DNA of 64,000 nucleotides, from NCBI RefSeq assembly GCF_000176015.1, contig NZ_ACYY01000005.1, forward strand, positions 124,001-188,000, written 5' to 3'. Made by a program: the position numbers and the translations under genes. Positions 17,457 through 26,027 of the stretch are shown here, piece by piece. How positions within the stretch are numbered: the stretch's first letter is position 1; every line of letters starts with the position of its first letter. The notes under the pieces were generated by a model that made no database searches, was not told the DNA's origin, and worked only from the letters and a program-made list of their open reading frames with translations. The DNA comes from Rhodobacter ferrooxidans. Lineage in GTDB: Bacteria > Pseudomonadota > Alphaproteobacteria > Rhodobacterales > Rhodobacteraceae.

Positions 17457-18512
17457 ATGATCCCGGTGTTCGACGGCCACAACGACATCCTCTTGAAACT
17501 GCTGCGCTGCGATCCGGCGATGCTGGACGCGACCTGGCTGGTGGGCGACGGCGCCGGGCATCTGGACCTTGCCCGGATGCGAAAGGGCGGCTTTGCCGGC
17601 GGGTTCTTCGCCATCTACATCCCCTCGCCGCGTGACGGGCAGAATTACGACGCGATGATGGACCACCCGCCCTATGACGTGCCGCTGCCGCCGCTGATCG
17701 ACGCCCCCGCCGCCCAGCCCACCGCCCTTGCCATGGCGGGCATCCTGTTGCGGATGGAGCGGGTGTCGCAGGGCGGCTTCAAGGTCTGTCGCACCACCGC
17801 CGAGGTGCGCGATTGCCTTGCCCGCGGCGTGGTGGCGGGGATCATGCATATGGAGGGTGCCGAGGCCATCGGCCCCGATCTTGACGCGCTTTATTCCTTC
17901 CACGCCCTCGGCTTGCGCTCCATCGGCCCGGTCTGGAGCCGCCCGACGGTGTTCGGCCATGGCGTGCCGTTCCGCTTTCCCGGCGACCCCGATACCGGGC
18001 CGGGGCTGACAGAGGTCGGCAAGGATCTGATCCGCGCCTGCAACGCCTTGAAGATAATGGTCGATCTCAGCCATATCAACGAGGCGGGCTTCAACGACGT
18101 GGCGGCAATCTCGGATGCGCCGCTGGTCGCCACCCATTCCAACGCCCATGCGATCACCCCTTCGACCCGCAACCTGACCGACCGGCAACTGGCGGTGATC
18201 CGCGACAGCGGCGGCATGGTCGGGCTGAACTTCGCCACCGTCTTTCTGCGCCCCGACGGCCGCCAGTCGCCGGAAATGGACTGGCAACCGGTGCTGCGCC
18301 ACCTTGACCACCTGATCACCCATCTGGGCGAGGATCATGTGGGGTTTGGTTCCGATTTCGACGGCGCCACCATCCCACAGGGCATCGGTGACGTGACCGG
18401 CCTGCCCGATCTGCTGGTGGCGCTGTCCGGCCATGGCTATGACGCGCCGCTGCTGCACAAGCTCGCGTCGGAAAACTGGCTGTCGCTGCTGGACCGGACC
18501 TGGGGCGCCTAG
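17457..18512 (+). CDS. Membrane dipeptidase, peptidase M19 family (351 aa)
   Basis: Zinc dipeptidase with the renal-dipeptidase fold. The first metal site is VFDGHNDIL (H8, D10). Other metal or substrate residues appear in GIMHMEGAEAIG, DLSHIN, VATHSNAHAI and VGFGSDFDG. No signal peptide is visible, so a cytoplasmic location is likely, unlike secreted animal homologues. Located three bases after the second transporter ATPase, it probably cleaves dipeptides brought in by that importer, including dipeptides with a D-residue, which this family accepts. Its TAG stop lies in a CTAG shared with the stop of the opposing gene. Confidence 0.93.
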   Translation: MIPVFDGHNDILLKLLRCDPAMLDATWLVGDGAGHLDLARMRKGGFAGGFFAIYIPSPRDGQNYDAMMDHPPYDVPLPPLIDAPAAQPTALAMAGILLRMERVSQGGFKVCRTTAEVRDCLARGVVAGIMHMEGAEAIGPDLDALYSFHALGLRSIGPVWSRPTVFGHGVPFRFPGDPDTGPGLTEVGKDLIRACNALKIMVDLSHINEAGFNDVAAISDAPLVATHSNAHAITPSTRNLTDRQLAVIRDSGGMVGLNFATVFLRPDGRQSPEMDWQPVLRHLDHLITHLGEDHVGFGSDFDGATIPQGIGDVTGLPDLLVALSGHGYDAPLLHKLASENWLSLLDRTWGA

Positions 18513-20960
18513 GCTTTTACCTTGGCGTTGCCCGCGTCATACAGCGGCGCCAGATGCAGGTGGCACGGCACCCGTTCCGAGGCCACCTCCAACTCGTAAT
18601 GCCCCAGCGCCATCCAGGCGTCGGTCACGCCGTCGGGGTTGCGCAGATAGCCGTAGCCGATGGGGTGGCCGATGGTATGGCCAAAGCCGCCCGAGGACAG
18701 CCAGCCCACCCGTTCGCCGTTGCGAAAAATCGTCTCGCGCCCCAGCAGGATCACAGTCGGGTCGCTGACGGTGAACCCGACCAGCCGCTTTTTCACGCCA
18801 TGCGCCAGTTGCGCCGCCACCGCGTCGCGGCCGATAAAGGGGATACCGGATTTCATCTTGCAGGCCCAGGCCAGCCCCGCCTCGACCGGCGTGTGATCGG
18901 GTCCGATGTCGGCTCCCCAGGCGCGGTAGCCCTTCTCCAGCCGCAGCGTCTCGATGGCGCGGTAACCGGCGTTCACCAGCCCAAGCCCCGCCCCCGCCTG
19001 CATCAACGCCTCGTAAACTGTCACCGCCACATCGGTGGGCATGTGCAATTCCCAGCCCAATTCACCGACATAGGTCACCCGCAGCGCCAGCACCGGGCAG
19101 CGCGCCACGCTGATCCGCCGGGCGGTGCCAAAGGGGAAGCCTTCGTTCGACAGATCGTCGGGGCAGACGCGCGCCAGAATGTCCCGCGCCTCTGGCCCCA
19201 TCAGCGACAGCACGGCGCTGCCCGAGGTGACATCGGTCAGTTGCGCGCGCGCCCCTTCGGGCAGGTTGCGCGAAATCCAGTCGAAATCATGGGTGGCAAA
19301 GCCGGTGCCGGTGACGATGTAGAAGCTGTCCCGATCTTCACGCACTACAGTAAGATCGGCCTCTATCCCCCCCATTATGGTTCAACATTTGCGTGTAGGT
19401 CAGTGACCCAACTGCCCGGTCCACATTGCCCGCCGCAACCCAGTTCAGCGCGGAAGCCGCATCCGGCCCGGTCAGGCGGAACTTGGCAAACGAGGTCTGG
19501 TCGATCAGCACCGCAGCATGGCGCGCTGCCCGGTGTTCGCGCGCCACCGCCCCCCACCAACCGGGGCGCTGATAGGAATAGCGGTCCTCCGGGGTTTCCC
19601 CGGCGGCAAGATCGGCAAACCAGTTCGGCCGCTCCCAGCCCAATTTCTCGCCAAAACACGCCCCCGCCGCCGCCAGATGCGCGTAAAGCGGCGAGCGGCG
19701 GGTCGGGCGGGCGGAACGCATCTCCTCGGACGGCCAGGCGATGGTGTAATGCTTGCCGTAAGCCTCCAGCGTGCGGGCGCGCACCCAGTCGGTCGAGCGA
19801 TGCACCGCGCCAAAGCGGCGGATATCGACCGGCCAGAGGTCGTAAGGTGCCGCCCCCTTCACCACCCATTCCGCCAGCGCCATGCCCGCCCCGCCACCCG
19901 AGGCGATGCCGAAGGCGTTGAAGCCGGCCCCAACGAACAGATTGCGCAGCTCCGGCGCCTCGCCAAGGATGAAATTGCCATCGGGGGTAAAGCTTTCCGG
20001 GCCGTTGATCAACTGCTTGACGCCTGCGGTTTCCAGCGCCGGAACCCGGGCAATCGCATTCTCCATGAACTGGGAATAGTGATCGAAATCAGAGGTCAGC
20101 AGGTCGAAGTGAAAGTTGTCCGGGATGCCGTTCAGCGCCCAGGGCTTGGGGTTCGGCTCGTAGCCACCCCACACCAGCCCGCCCACGTCTTCCTTCCAGT
20201 AGGTCAGCCGGTCCGGGTCGCGCAGCGTCGGCAGGCCCGGCGTCACGCCGTCGATCTTTTCGGTGACCATATACTGATGCTCGACCGAGATCAGCGGCAC
20301 GTTCACCCCGACCGAGGCCGCCAGCGCCCGGGTCCATTGCCCGGCGCAAAGCACCAGCTTTTCACATTCCACCGTGCCGGACGGAGTTTCCACCCCCCGG
20401 ATGCGCCCATCCTCGACGATGATCCGGGTCACCGGCGTATCCTCGAAGATCTTCACCCCCGCCATCCGTGCGCCCTTGGCGAGGCTTTGGGTGATGTCGG
20501 ACGGGTTGGCCTGGCCATCGGTCGGCAGGTAAGCCGCGCCCACCAGATCGTCGATGGTCATCAAGGGCCACAATTCCTGCGCCTCTTTCGGCGTCAGAAG
20601 GTGCATCTCCAGCCCGAAGGAATGGGCGGTGGTGGCTTGGCGCTTCACTTCCGTCCAGCGTTCGGCGTTGCAGGCCAGCCGCAAGCCGCCGTTCATCTTC
20701 CAGCCGGTCTCGATGCCGGTCTCGGCCGCCAGGCGCTTGTAAAGGTCAACCGAATATCCCAGCAATTGCGTGATGTTGGCGGACGTTCTTAATTGCCCCA
20801 CCAGCCCCGCCGCATGGAAGGTGGTGCCGGAGGTCAGCTTTTTGCGCTCCAGCAGCACGGTGTCCGAATACCCCAGCTTGCCCAGATGATAGGCGGTCGA
20901 AGTGCCGATGATGCCGCCGCCGATGACGACAACGCGGGCGGTGGTGGGAAGCTCTGCCAT
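18509..20960 (-). pseudogene. Dimethylglycine/sarcosine dehydrogenase-like flavoprotein with GcvT domain, frameshifted at a G7 run
   Basis: As one reading it would be a flavoprotein of about 815 residues that oxidatively demethylates an N-methyl amino acid and passes the carbon to THF. Fragment 1 (20960 to 19338) has VVVIGGGIIGTSTAYHLG, the covalent-FAD His motif TTFHAAGLVGQ, the DAO domain and the start of the GcvT part. It runs into stop after LNHNGGDRGRSYCSA. Fragment 2 (19375 to 18509) resumes with GGIEADLTVVRED and carries the rest of GcvT. The break is at seven C (19367-19373, plus strand); six would restore LNHNGGIEADLTVV, the family consensus. It is either a sequencing/assembly error, a recent mutation or slippage. 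The ATG at 20960 has GAGGAA upstream. Confidence 0.9.
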
Positions 20961-20967
20961 GGGTTCC

Positions 20968-21840
20968 TCAGCTTTGTTCAAAGGCCGCAAGCGCCGCCCG
21001 GAAGGTGGCAAGATTGGCCCGGGTATAGGTGGAAAAATCGAAATCAAGTTCGGAGTGAAACTCCGACACCATCGACCACAGGGTTTCGCGCAGCGCCGAG
21101 GCCGCCTTCATCGCCCGGTAGCGGTGCCACAGGCCGCCGTCAGCGGGGCGGTCGAAATAGGCCTGCAGCATCCGCCCCTCCTGCGCCTCCGACAGGCCGT
21201 TGTTGGCGGCCAAACCGCCCAGATCGAACAGCGGCGAGTTGAAACCGGCGTAGTCCCAGTCGATCAGCCAAAGCCGCGTGCCGTCGTGCAGGAAATTGGC
21301 GGGCAGCAGGTCGTTGTGGCCGAACACCAGATCAATCGGCCCCACCGCCGCCTCCAGCCGCCCGGCCTGATCCAGCAGGTCCGGCAGCAGGCCCTGATGC
21401 GGGCTGGCGGCTTCGCGCAGGGTGGCGGCATAATCGCGGATCACATGGAACACCCAGAAGGCCAGCGCCGGGCCGCGCAGGTGCCGGGGGATCTCGCGGT
21501 GCGCCCGGGCGACCAATTCGAGGGCCTGCTCCAGCATCGCATCCTGCGCCAGATCGGCGGCGCTGAGGGTGCGGGCGTCAAGGAATTCGATCACCAGCGC
21601 ACCGGGTTCATGGTGGATGACGGCGGGCGACACCCCGGCGGCATGGGCGGCGCGACTGGCCGCCAACTCGTTGAATCGCATGATCTGATGCACCGGAATG
21701 TCGTCACCGATCCGCACCACAACCCGGCGGGCATCGTCCTGCGCCACGAAGTTCAGGTTGGTGATGCCGCCGCCCAAAGGCTCGGCCCGCACCTTGCCCT
21801 GCCAGATCGGCAAGGCCAGCAACCGTTGCATCGGCGTCAT
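20968..21840 (-). CDS. Choline-kinase-like phosphotransferase, APH family (290 aa)
   Basis: Cytoplasmic kinase of the choline/ethanolamine and aminoglycoside phosphotransferase superfamily. The Brenner motif is FGHNDLLPANFLHDG (catalytic Asp, Asn) and the metal motif is LIDWDYAGFNSPLFDLGGLA. The N-terminal lobe has GGGITNLNFVA as nucleotide loop. The ATG overlaps the TGA of the permease gene by 4 bases, and the flavoprotein gene begins 7 bases after the stop, so it is inside the betaine/choline operon. That context favours choline or a related amino alcohol as substrate. Antibiotic phosphorylation is unlikely in this setting. Confidence 0.87.
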   Translation of the reverse strand: MTPMQRLLALPIWQGKVRAEPLGGGITNLNFVAQDDARRVVVRIGDDIPVHQIMRFNELAASRAAHAAGVSPAVIHHEPGALVIEFLDARTLSAADLAQDAMLEQALELVARAHREIPRHLRGPALAFWVFHVIRDYAATLREAASPHQGLLPDLLDQAGRLEAAVGPIDLVFGHNDLLPANFLHDGTRLWLIDWDYAGFNSPLFDLGGLAANNGLSEAQEGRMLQAYFDRPADGGLWHRYRAMKAASALRETLWSMVSEFHSELDFDFSTYTRANLATFRAALAAFEQS

Positions 21841-23804
21841 GCGTCCCCTCCCATGCCCAGCCGTGCCCGTGCCTGCGCCGCCCCCGCCGCGATCAGCCGA
21901 TCCGCGATGATGGCCAGCGCCGCGACGCAGACCCCGGCCACGATCCCCGCCCCGGTATCGGCGCGGGTCAGGGCGATATAAACCTCTTGCCCCAGGTCGC
22001 GGGTGCCGACCAAAGCGGTGATCACCAGCATGGAAAGTGCCAGCATGATGGTCTGGTTCACCCCCAGCAGGATGTCGGGCAGCGCCATTGGCAGCCGGAT
22101 GCGGGTCAGCACCTGCCAAGGGGTGCAGCCGCAGACCGTTCCCGCCTCGACCAGTTCCTCGGGCACCGCGCGCAACCCGTGGGCGGTGTAGCGCACGGCG
22201 GGGGCCAGCGCATAAAGCACCACCGCGGTCATGGCGCTGAAATCGCCAACCCGGAACAGCATCACCACCGGGATCAGATAGACGAAGCTGGGCAGGGTTT
22301 GCAGCGTGTCGATCACGCCGCCGATCACCTTGCCGGCGGTGGCGTTGGAGGCCGCCAGCACTCCCAGCGGCAGGCCGACCAGCACCGCCACCACCACCGA
22401 GACGCCGCAGAGGTAAACCGTGGTCATCGCCTGCTCCCACAGGCCCGCGGCGACCAGAAACAGGCTGAGGCCAAGGCACAAGGCCGCCAGCCGTGCGCGG
22501 CCCAACTGCCAGCCCGCAAGGGTGACCAGCGCCACCACCCAGGGCCAGGGCAGTGCCAGCAGGAAGCGTTTGACCGGCAATAGCATGTAGGTCAGAACGA
22601 AGGTGCGCCAGGCTTCCAGTTGATCGAAGTAGTTGATATTGATGGATTTCACCAGATCGGACCAGAAGGCTTTGGTGGAAAGCTCGCCCGCCTTGGGATA
22701 GGTTTGCAGCCAGGGCCAGACCAGCCCCAGCAGCCCGGTTGCCAGCACCAGCGCCAGCACCGCCAGGGTTTTCGGATGCCGCTTGATCCACGACCCCGTC
22801 GCCGCATCCGGCAGACCCGCCCGCAAGGCAAGCGCCTGGCTCAGCCGGTCCAGCGCCACCGCCAGCGCGGTGATCGCCAGCCCCGCCTCGACGCCTGCGC
22901 CGATATCCAGCCGCCGCAGCGCGTTCAGCACATCAAACCCCAGCCCGCCCGCGCCGATCATCGAGGCGATGATCACCATGTTCAGGGAAAGCATGATCAC
23001 CTGATTGACCCCCACCATCAGGTCGGGCAGCGCCGCCGGCAGCAGCACCTTGCGCAACCGCTGCCATCCGGTGCAGCCGACCATCCGTGCAAAATCGTTT
23101 ATTTCCGGTGGGATGGAACGCAAAGCTAATGTGGTGATCCGCACCATCGGCGGCATGGCATAGATCACCGTCGCCAGCAGCGCCGCCACCGGGCCAAAGC
23201 CGAACAGGAACAGGATCGGCACCAGATAGGCGAAGGTCGGCACGGTCTGCATCAGGTCGAGAACCGGAGATTGCAGCCGGTCGAAGCGTGGCGAAAGGTA
23301 AGCCGCCACCCCCAGCACCAGCCCGCCCATCACCCCGATCGGCACCGCGATGACGATCGAGGCGAGGGTGATCATCGCACTTTCCCACTGGCCGAACACC
23401 GCCAGATACAGAAACAGCGCCCCGACCCCGAGGCCCAGCCAGAGGTTGCGCGCGTAAACCCCCAGCGTCCCCATGGCCACCGTGACCGCGATCCACGACA
23501 GCGGCGGCACCAGCGTCACCGCCTTGCGACCCCGGCCTTCGGTGATGCCATCGACCAGCAGAACCCGCGCCGCCTCGTAGGGCCACTCGATCATCGCGGC
23601 CAGCGCCCGGGTGGCCTGCTTGACGGTGAAAAGGCCGAACGTCGCCTGCTCCACCAACCAGACCATCGCCGCCGAGACCCAGGCAGCCATGTCCAGATGC
23701 AGGGCGGCGGGTGGCAGCAAGGCCCAACCCGGCATCTGCGCCACCAGCGCCGCAAGGATCAGCGACAGCGCCGCCAATCCGGGCCAAAGCAGCCGCGCGG
23801 TCAT
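21837..23804 (-). CDS. Betaine/choline-type ABC permease, internally duplicated ProW (655 aa)
   Basis: Inner-membrane component of a quaternary-amine importer. Two BPD_transp_1 domains are fused: the first (about 130-320) has LDLMQTVPTFAYLVPILFLF, the second (about 430-640) has IDTLQTLPSFVYLIPVVMLF. Each has its EAA loop (VGCTGWQRLRKVLLPAALPD and VCGCTPWQVLTRIRLPMALP). Standard ProW is about 350 residues with one such domain, so this is a tandem-duplication fusion that could act as both halves of the channel. It overlaps the ATPase gene upstream and the kinase gene downstream by 4 bases each. Confidence 0.92.
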   Translation of the reverse strand: MTARLLWPGLAALSLILAALVAQMPGWALLPPAALHLDMAAWVSAAMVWLVEQATFGLFTVKQATRALAAMIEWPYEAARVLLVDGITEGRGRKAVTLVPPLSWIAVTVAMGTLGVYARNLWLGLGVGALFLYLAVFGQWESAMITLASIVIAVPIGVMGGLVLGVAAYLSPRFDRLQSPVLDLMQTVPTFAYLVPILFLFGFGPVAALLATVIYAMPPMVRITTLALRSIPPEINDFARMVGCTGWQRLRKVLLPAALPDLMVGVNQVIMLSLNMVIIASMIGAGGLGFDVLNALRRLDIGAGVEAGLAITALAVALDRLSQALALRAGLPDAATGSWIKRHPKTLAVLALVLATGLLGLVWPWLQTYPKAGELSTKAFWSDLVKSININYFDQLEAWRTFVLTYMLLPVKRFLLALPWPWVVALVTLAGWQLGRARLAALCLGLSLFLVAAGLWEQAMTTVYLCGVSVVVAVLVGLPLGVLAASNATAGKVIGGVIDTLQTLPSFVYLIPVVMLFRVGDFSAMTAVVLYALAPAVRYTAHGLRAVPEELVEAGTVCGCTPWQVLTRIRLPMALPDILLGVNQTIMLALSMLVITALVGTRDLGQEVYIALTRADTGAGIVAGVCVAALAIIADRLIAAGAAQARARLGMGGDA

Positions 23805-24820
23805 CGCCCGCGTCCGATCAGCACGTCGATCACCGCGCGGCCGGTGACCTGCCCGATCACCCGGCCCTCGTCATCCAGCACGGCAAAAGGCAGGCTGGCG
23901 GCCTCGATCTGATCCGCCACCGCCTCGATCCGCGCCGATCCGGGCAGGTTGCCTGCCACCGGACCATCGCCGGGCTGCGCGATGCTGGCCAGCGTCACCA
24001 CCTTGGCGCGCGGCACATGCGCGGTGAAGGCCGCGACGTAAGCATCCGCCGGGGCCAGCACCAACTGTTCGGGTGTGGCCACCTGCACCACGGCGCCATC
24101 CTTCATGATGGCGATGCGGTCGGCCAGCCGGATCGCCTCGTCGAAATCATGGGTGATGAAGATGATGGTTTTCTGCAACTGCCGCTGGATGCGCAGGAAT
24201 TCGTCCTGCATCTCGCGGCGGATCAGCGGGTCGAGCGCCGAAAACGGCTCGTCAAGGAACCAAAGTTCCGGCTCCACCGCCAGGCTGCGGGCGATGCCGA
24301 CCCGCTGCTGCTGGCCGCCCGAAAGCTGGCGCGGAAAGTTGCCCTCGCGCCCGGCAAGACCGACCAGGGCGATCACCTCCGCCGCCCGCGCCTCGCGCGC
24401 AGCGCGGTCAACGCCCTGAATTTCCAGCGGAAACGCCACGTTTTGCAGCACCGTCAGATGCGGCAGCAGCGCGAAATGCTGGAACACCATGCCCATGCGG
24501 TGACGGCGGATTTCAATCATCTCGCGGGCCGAGGTTTGCAGCAGATCCTGACCGTTGAACAATATCTCGCCCGCCGTCGGCTCGATCAGCCGCGACAGGC
24601 ACCGCACCAGTGTCGATTTCCCCGAGCCCGACAGCCCCATGATCACGAAAATCTCGCCGGTCCGCACTTCAAGGCTGACATCGCGCACCGCCCCCACAAG
24701 GCCCGCGGCGCGTATCTGCTCAAGGCTGGGCACCGCCCCCGAAAGCAACCGTTCGGGATGCGGGCCATAGAGCTTCCAGACATGCCGACAGGCAAGTTTG
24801 ACGGGGCGGTCAGTCATCAT
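23801..24820 (-). CDS. Betaine/choline-type ABC transporter ATPase, ProV-like (339 aa)
   Basis: ATPase of the quaternary-amine importer. Walker A GLSGSGKSTLVRCLSR, Q-loop GMVFQHFALLPH, signature LSGGQQQRVGIAR, Walker B LWFLDEPFSALDP and switch FITHDFDEA. The N-terminal extension before Walker A carries ERLLSGA, typical of ProV. The C-terminal region (about 270-339) is a reduced CBS-like part ending GQVTGRAVIDVLIG; in ProV/OpuA such domains sense ionic strength. Two consecutive ATG codons could start it (24820 or 24817). A GC-rich hairpin lies between it and the binding-protein gene upstream. Confidence 0.92.
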   Translation of the reverse strand: MMTDRPVKLACRHVWKLYGPHPERLLSGAVPSLEQIRAAGLVGAVRDVSLEVRTGEIFVIMGLSGSGKSTLVRCLSRLIEPTAGEILFNGQDLLQTSAREMIEIRRHRMGMVFQHFALLPHLTVLQNVAFPLEIQGVDRAAREARAAEVIALVGLAGREGNFPRQLSGGQQQRVGIARSLAVEPELWFLDEPFSALDPLIRREMQDEFLRIQRQLQKTIIFITHDFDEAIRLADRIAIMKDGAVVQVATPEQLVLAPADAYVAAFTAHVPRAKVVTLASIAQPGDGPVAGNLPGSARIEAVADQIEAASLPFAVLDDEGRVIGQVTGRAVIDVLIGRGR

Positions 24821-24857
24821 GCAGTCCGGGCATCATATGGTCCGGGGAAAGGGTAAC

Positions 24858-24878
24858 GGGGCGGGAAAGCCCCGCCCC
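24858..24878 (-). other. Intercistronic stem-loop between the ProX-like and ProV-like genes
   Basis: A perfect 8-bp stem (GGGGCGGG / CCCGCCCC) with a five-base loop sits 7 bases after the ProX-like stop. No T run follows on the minus strand, so it is unlikely to be a full terminator. Such hairpins after a binding-protein gene usually stabilise the upstream mRNA segment or cause partial termination. Confidence 0.6.
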
Positions 24879-24884
24879 TAAACG

Positions 24885-25826
24885 TCACTGGCCGATCCAG
24901 GGCTTCCAGGTGGCCTCGTTGGCGGTCATCCATTCGTCCACCACATCCTCCAGGGCCACGCCGTCCAGATCGACCTTGGCGATCATGGCGCTCATCGCGG
25001 TGTTGTCGATGGTGAAGGCCTGCACCGCCTTGGCAGCCCCCGGCCACTTGTCGGCCAGACCTGCCCAGCCCACCTTCCAGATCGGCCCGAACGGCTTGCC
25101 GCAATCATGGGTGGCAGCGGGGTTCGACCCCCAGGCCGGGTCGGTGTAGCAGGCGGCTTCATAGGTCGGGAATTCGACCCATTCGCCCTGGTATTTCTGC
25201 TGCGACCAATGCGGCGCATAGACCCACAGCAGGATCGGGTCCTGCCGCTGATAGGCGGCCTCCAGTTCGGCAAACATCGCGGCATCGGTGCCGGCATGGA
25301 TCACCTCGAAGTTCAGCCCCAGGGCTGCAATGCGCTCCTCGTCAAAGCCGCCCCAGGTAACCGGCCCGCCCAGATAGCGGCCCTTCGGCGCGGTGTCGGG
25401 CGTGGCGAACAGCGCCGCGCAGTCGTTCAACGCCTTCCAGTCGGGCAGACCGGGGCATTTTTCCTTCATGTACAGCGGATACCACCATTCCTCCTTGGCC
25501 AGCATGCCGGTCTCGCCAAAGCTGACCACGCCGCCCTCGGCAATCGCCTTGTCCATCGCTTCCTGGCCGGTGGTGGCCCAGATCTCCATCGCCACATCCA
25601 GATCGCCGGTTTTCAGCCCGGCGAATTGCGCCAGATAATCGGCCTGCACCAGTTCGACGTTGTAACCCGCCTCCTCCAGCACCGCGGCCATGATGTTGGT
25701 GGTGATCAACTGGCCGGTCCAGTCGTGCAGCGTCAGCTTGATCGGGTCGGTGGATTCGACCTCTGCCAAAGCCAGCGTCGGTGCCAGCGCCAAAGCCAGC
25801 GAAACCATGCGTAGCGTCTGTTTCAT
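24885..25826 (-). CDS. Glycine betaine/choline-type periplasmic binding protein, ProX/OpuAC-like (313 aa)
   Basis: Receptor of the quaternary-amine importer. The signal peptide MKQTLRMVSLALALAPTLAL is cleaved near ALAEV (about residue 22). OpuAC-family features follow: IKLTLHDWTGQL, EAGYNVELVQAD, GDLDVAMEIWATTG, and aromatic segments EEWWYPLY, LLWVYAPHWSQQKY and PIWKVGWAG that could form the cation box. GAGGAAAG precedes the ATG by about 6 bases. It is first of five tightly spaced minus-strand genes and divergent from a DeoR regulator. The exact ligand among betaine, choline, DMG and carnitine cannot be fixed by eye. Confidence 0.9.
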   Translation of the reverse strand: MKQTLRMVSLALALAPTLALAEVESTDPIKLTLHDWTGQLITTNIMAAVLEEAGYNVELVQADYLAQFAGLKTGDLDVAMEIWATTGQEAMDKAIAEGGVVSFGETGMLAKEEWWYPLYMKEKCPGLPDWKALNDCAALFATPDTAPKGRYLGGPVTWGGFDEERIAALGLNFEVIHAGTDAAMFAELEAAYQRQDPILLWVYAPHWSQQKYQGEWVEFPTYEAACYTDPAWGSNPAATHDCGKPFGPIWKVGWAGLADKWPGAAKAVQAFTIDNTAMSAMIAKVDLDGVALEDVVDEWMTANEATWKPWIGQ

Positions 25827-25939
25827 TCAGCTTTCCTCTCCGGTTGGATGCGGTCACCGGGATCGGCACCGCCGCGCCAGCCTTGGGGCTGGTCATTGCC
25901 CGAATGGTGAAAGCATCATTGCAACCTGTCAAATGCAAA

Positions 25940-25978
25940 GTGGGGTTTTGTGGGTTCCTGTGGGTTTTGTGTTGTTTT
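25940..25978. promoter_or_regulatory. Ten-base phased direct repeats between the ProX-like and deoR genes
   Basis: GTGGGGTTTT, GTGGGTTCCT, GTGGGTTTT and GTGTTGTTTT start at 25940, 25950, 25960 and 25969, one DNA turn apart. The region lies in the 201-base divergent gap between the importer operon and a DeoR-family regulator. That is where such a regulator would be expected to bind. Arrays of direct repeats are used by several DeoR-family repressors. Confidence 0.5.
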
Positions 25979-26027
25979 ATGCTGAAATTTCCGGCAAAAC
26001 CACACGAACCCCGCAGCAAGGCCCGCC

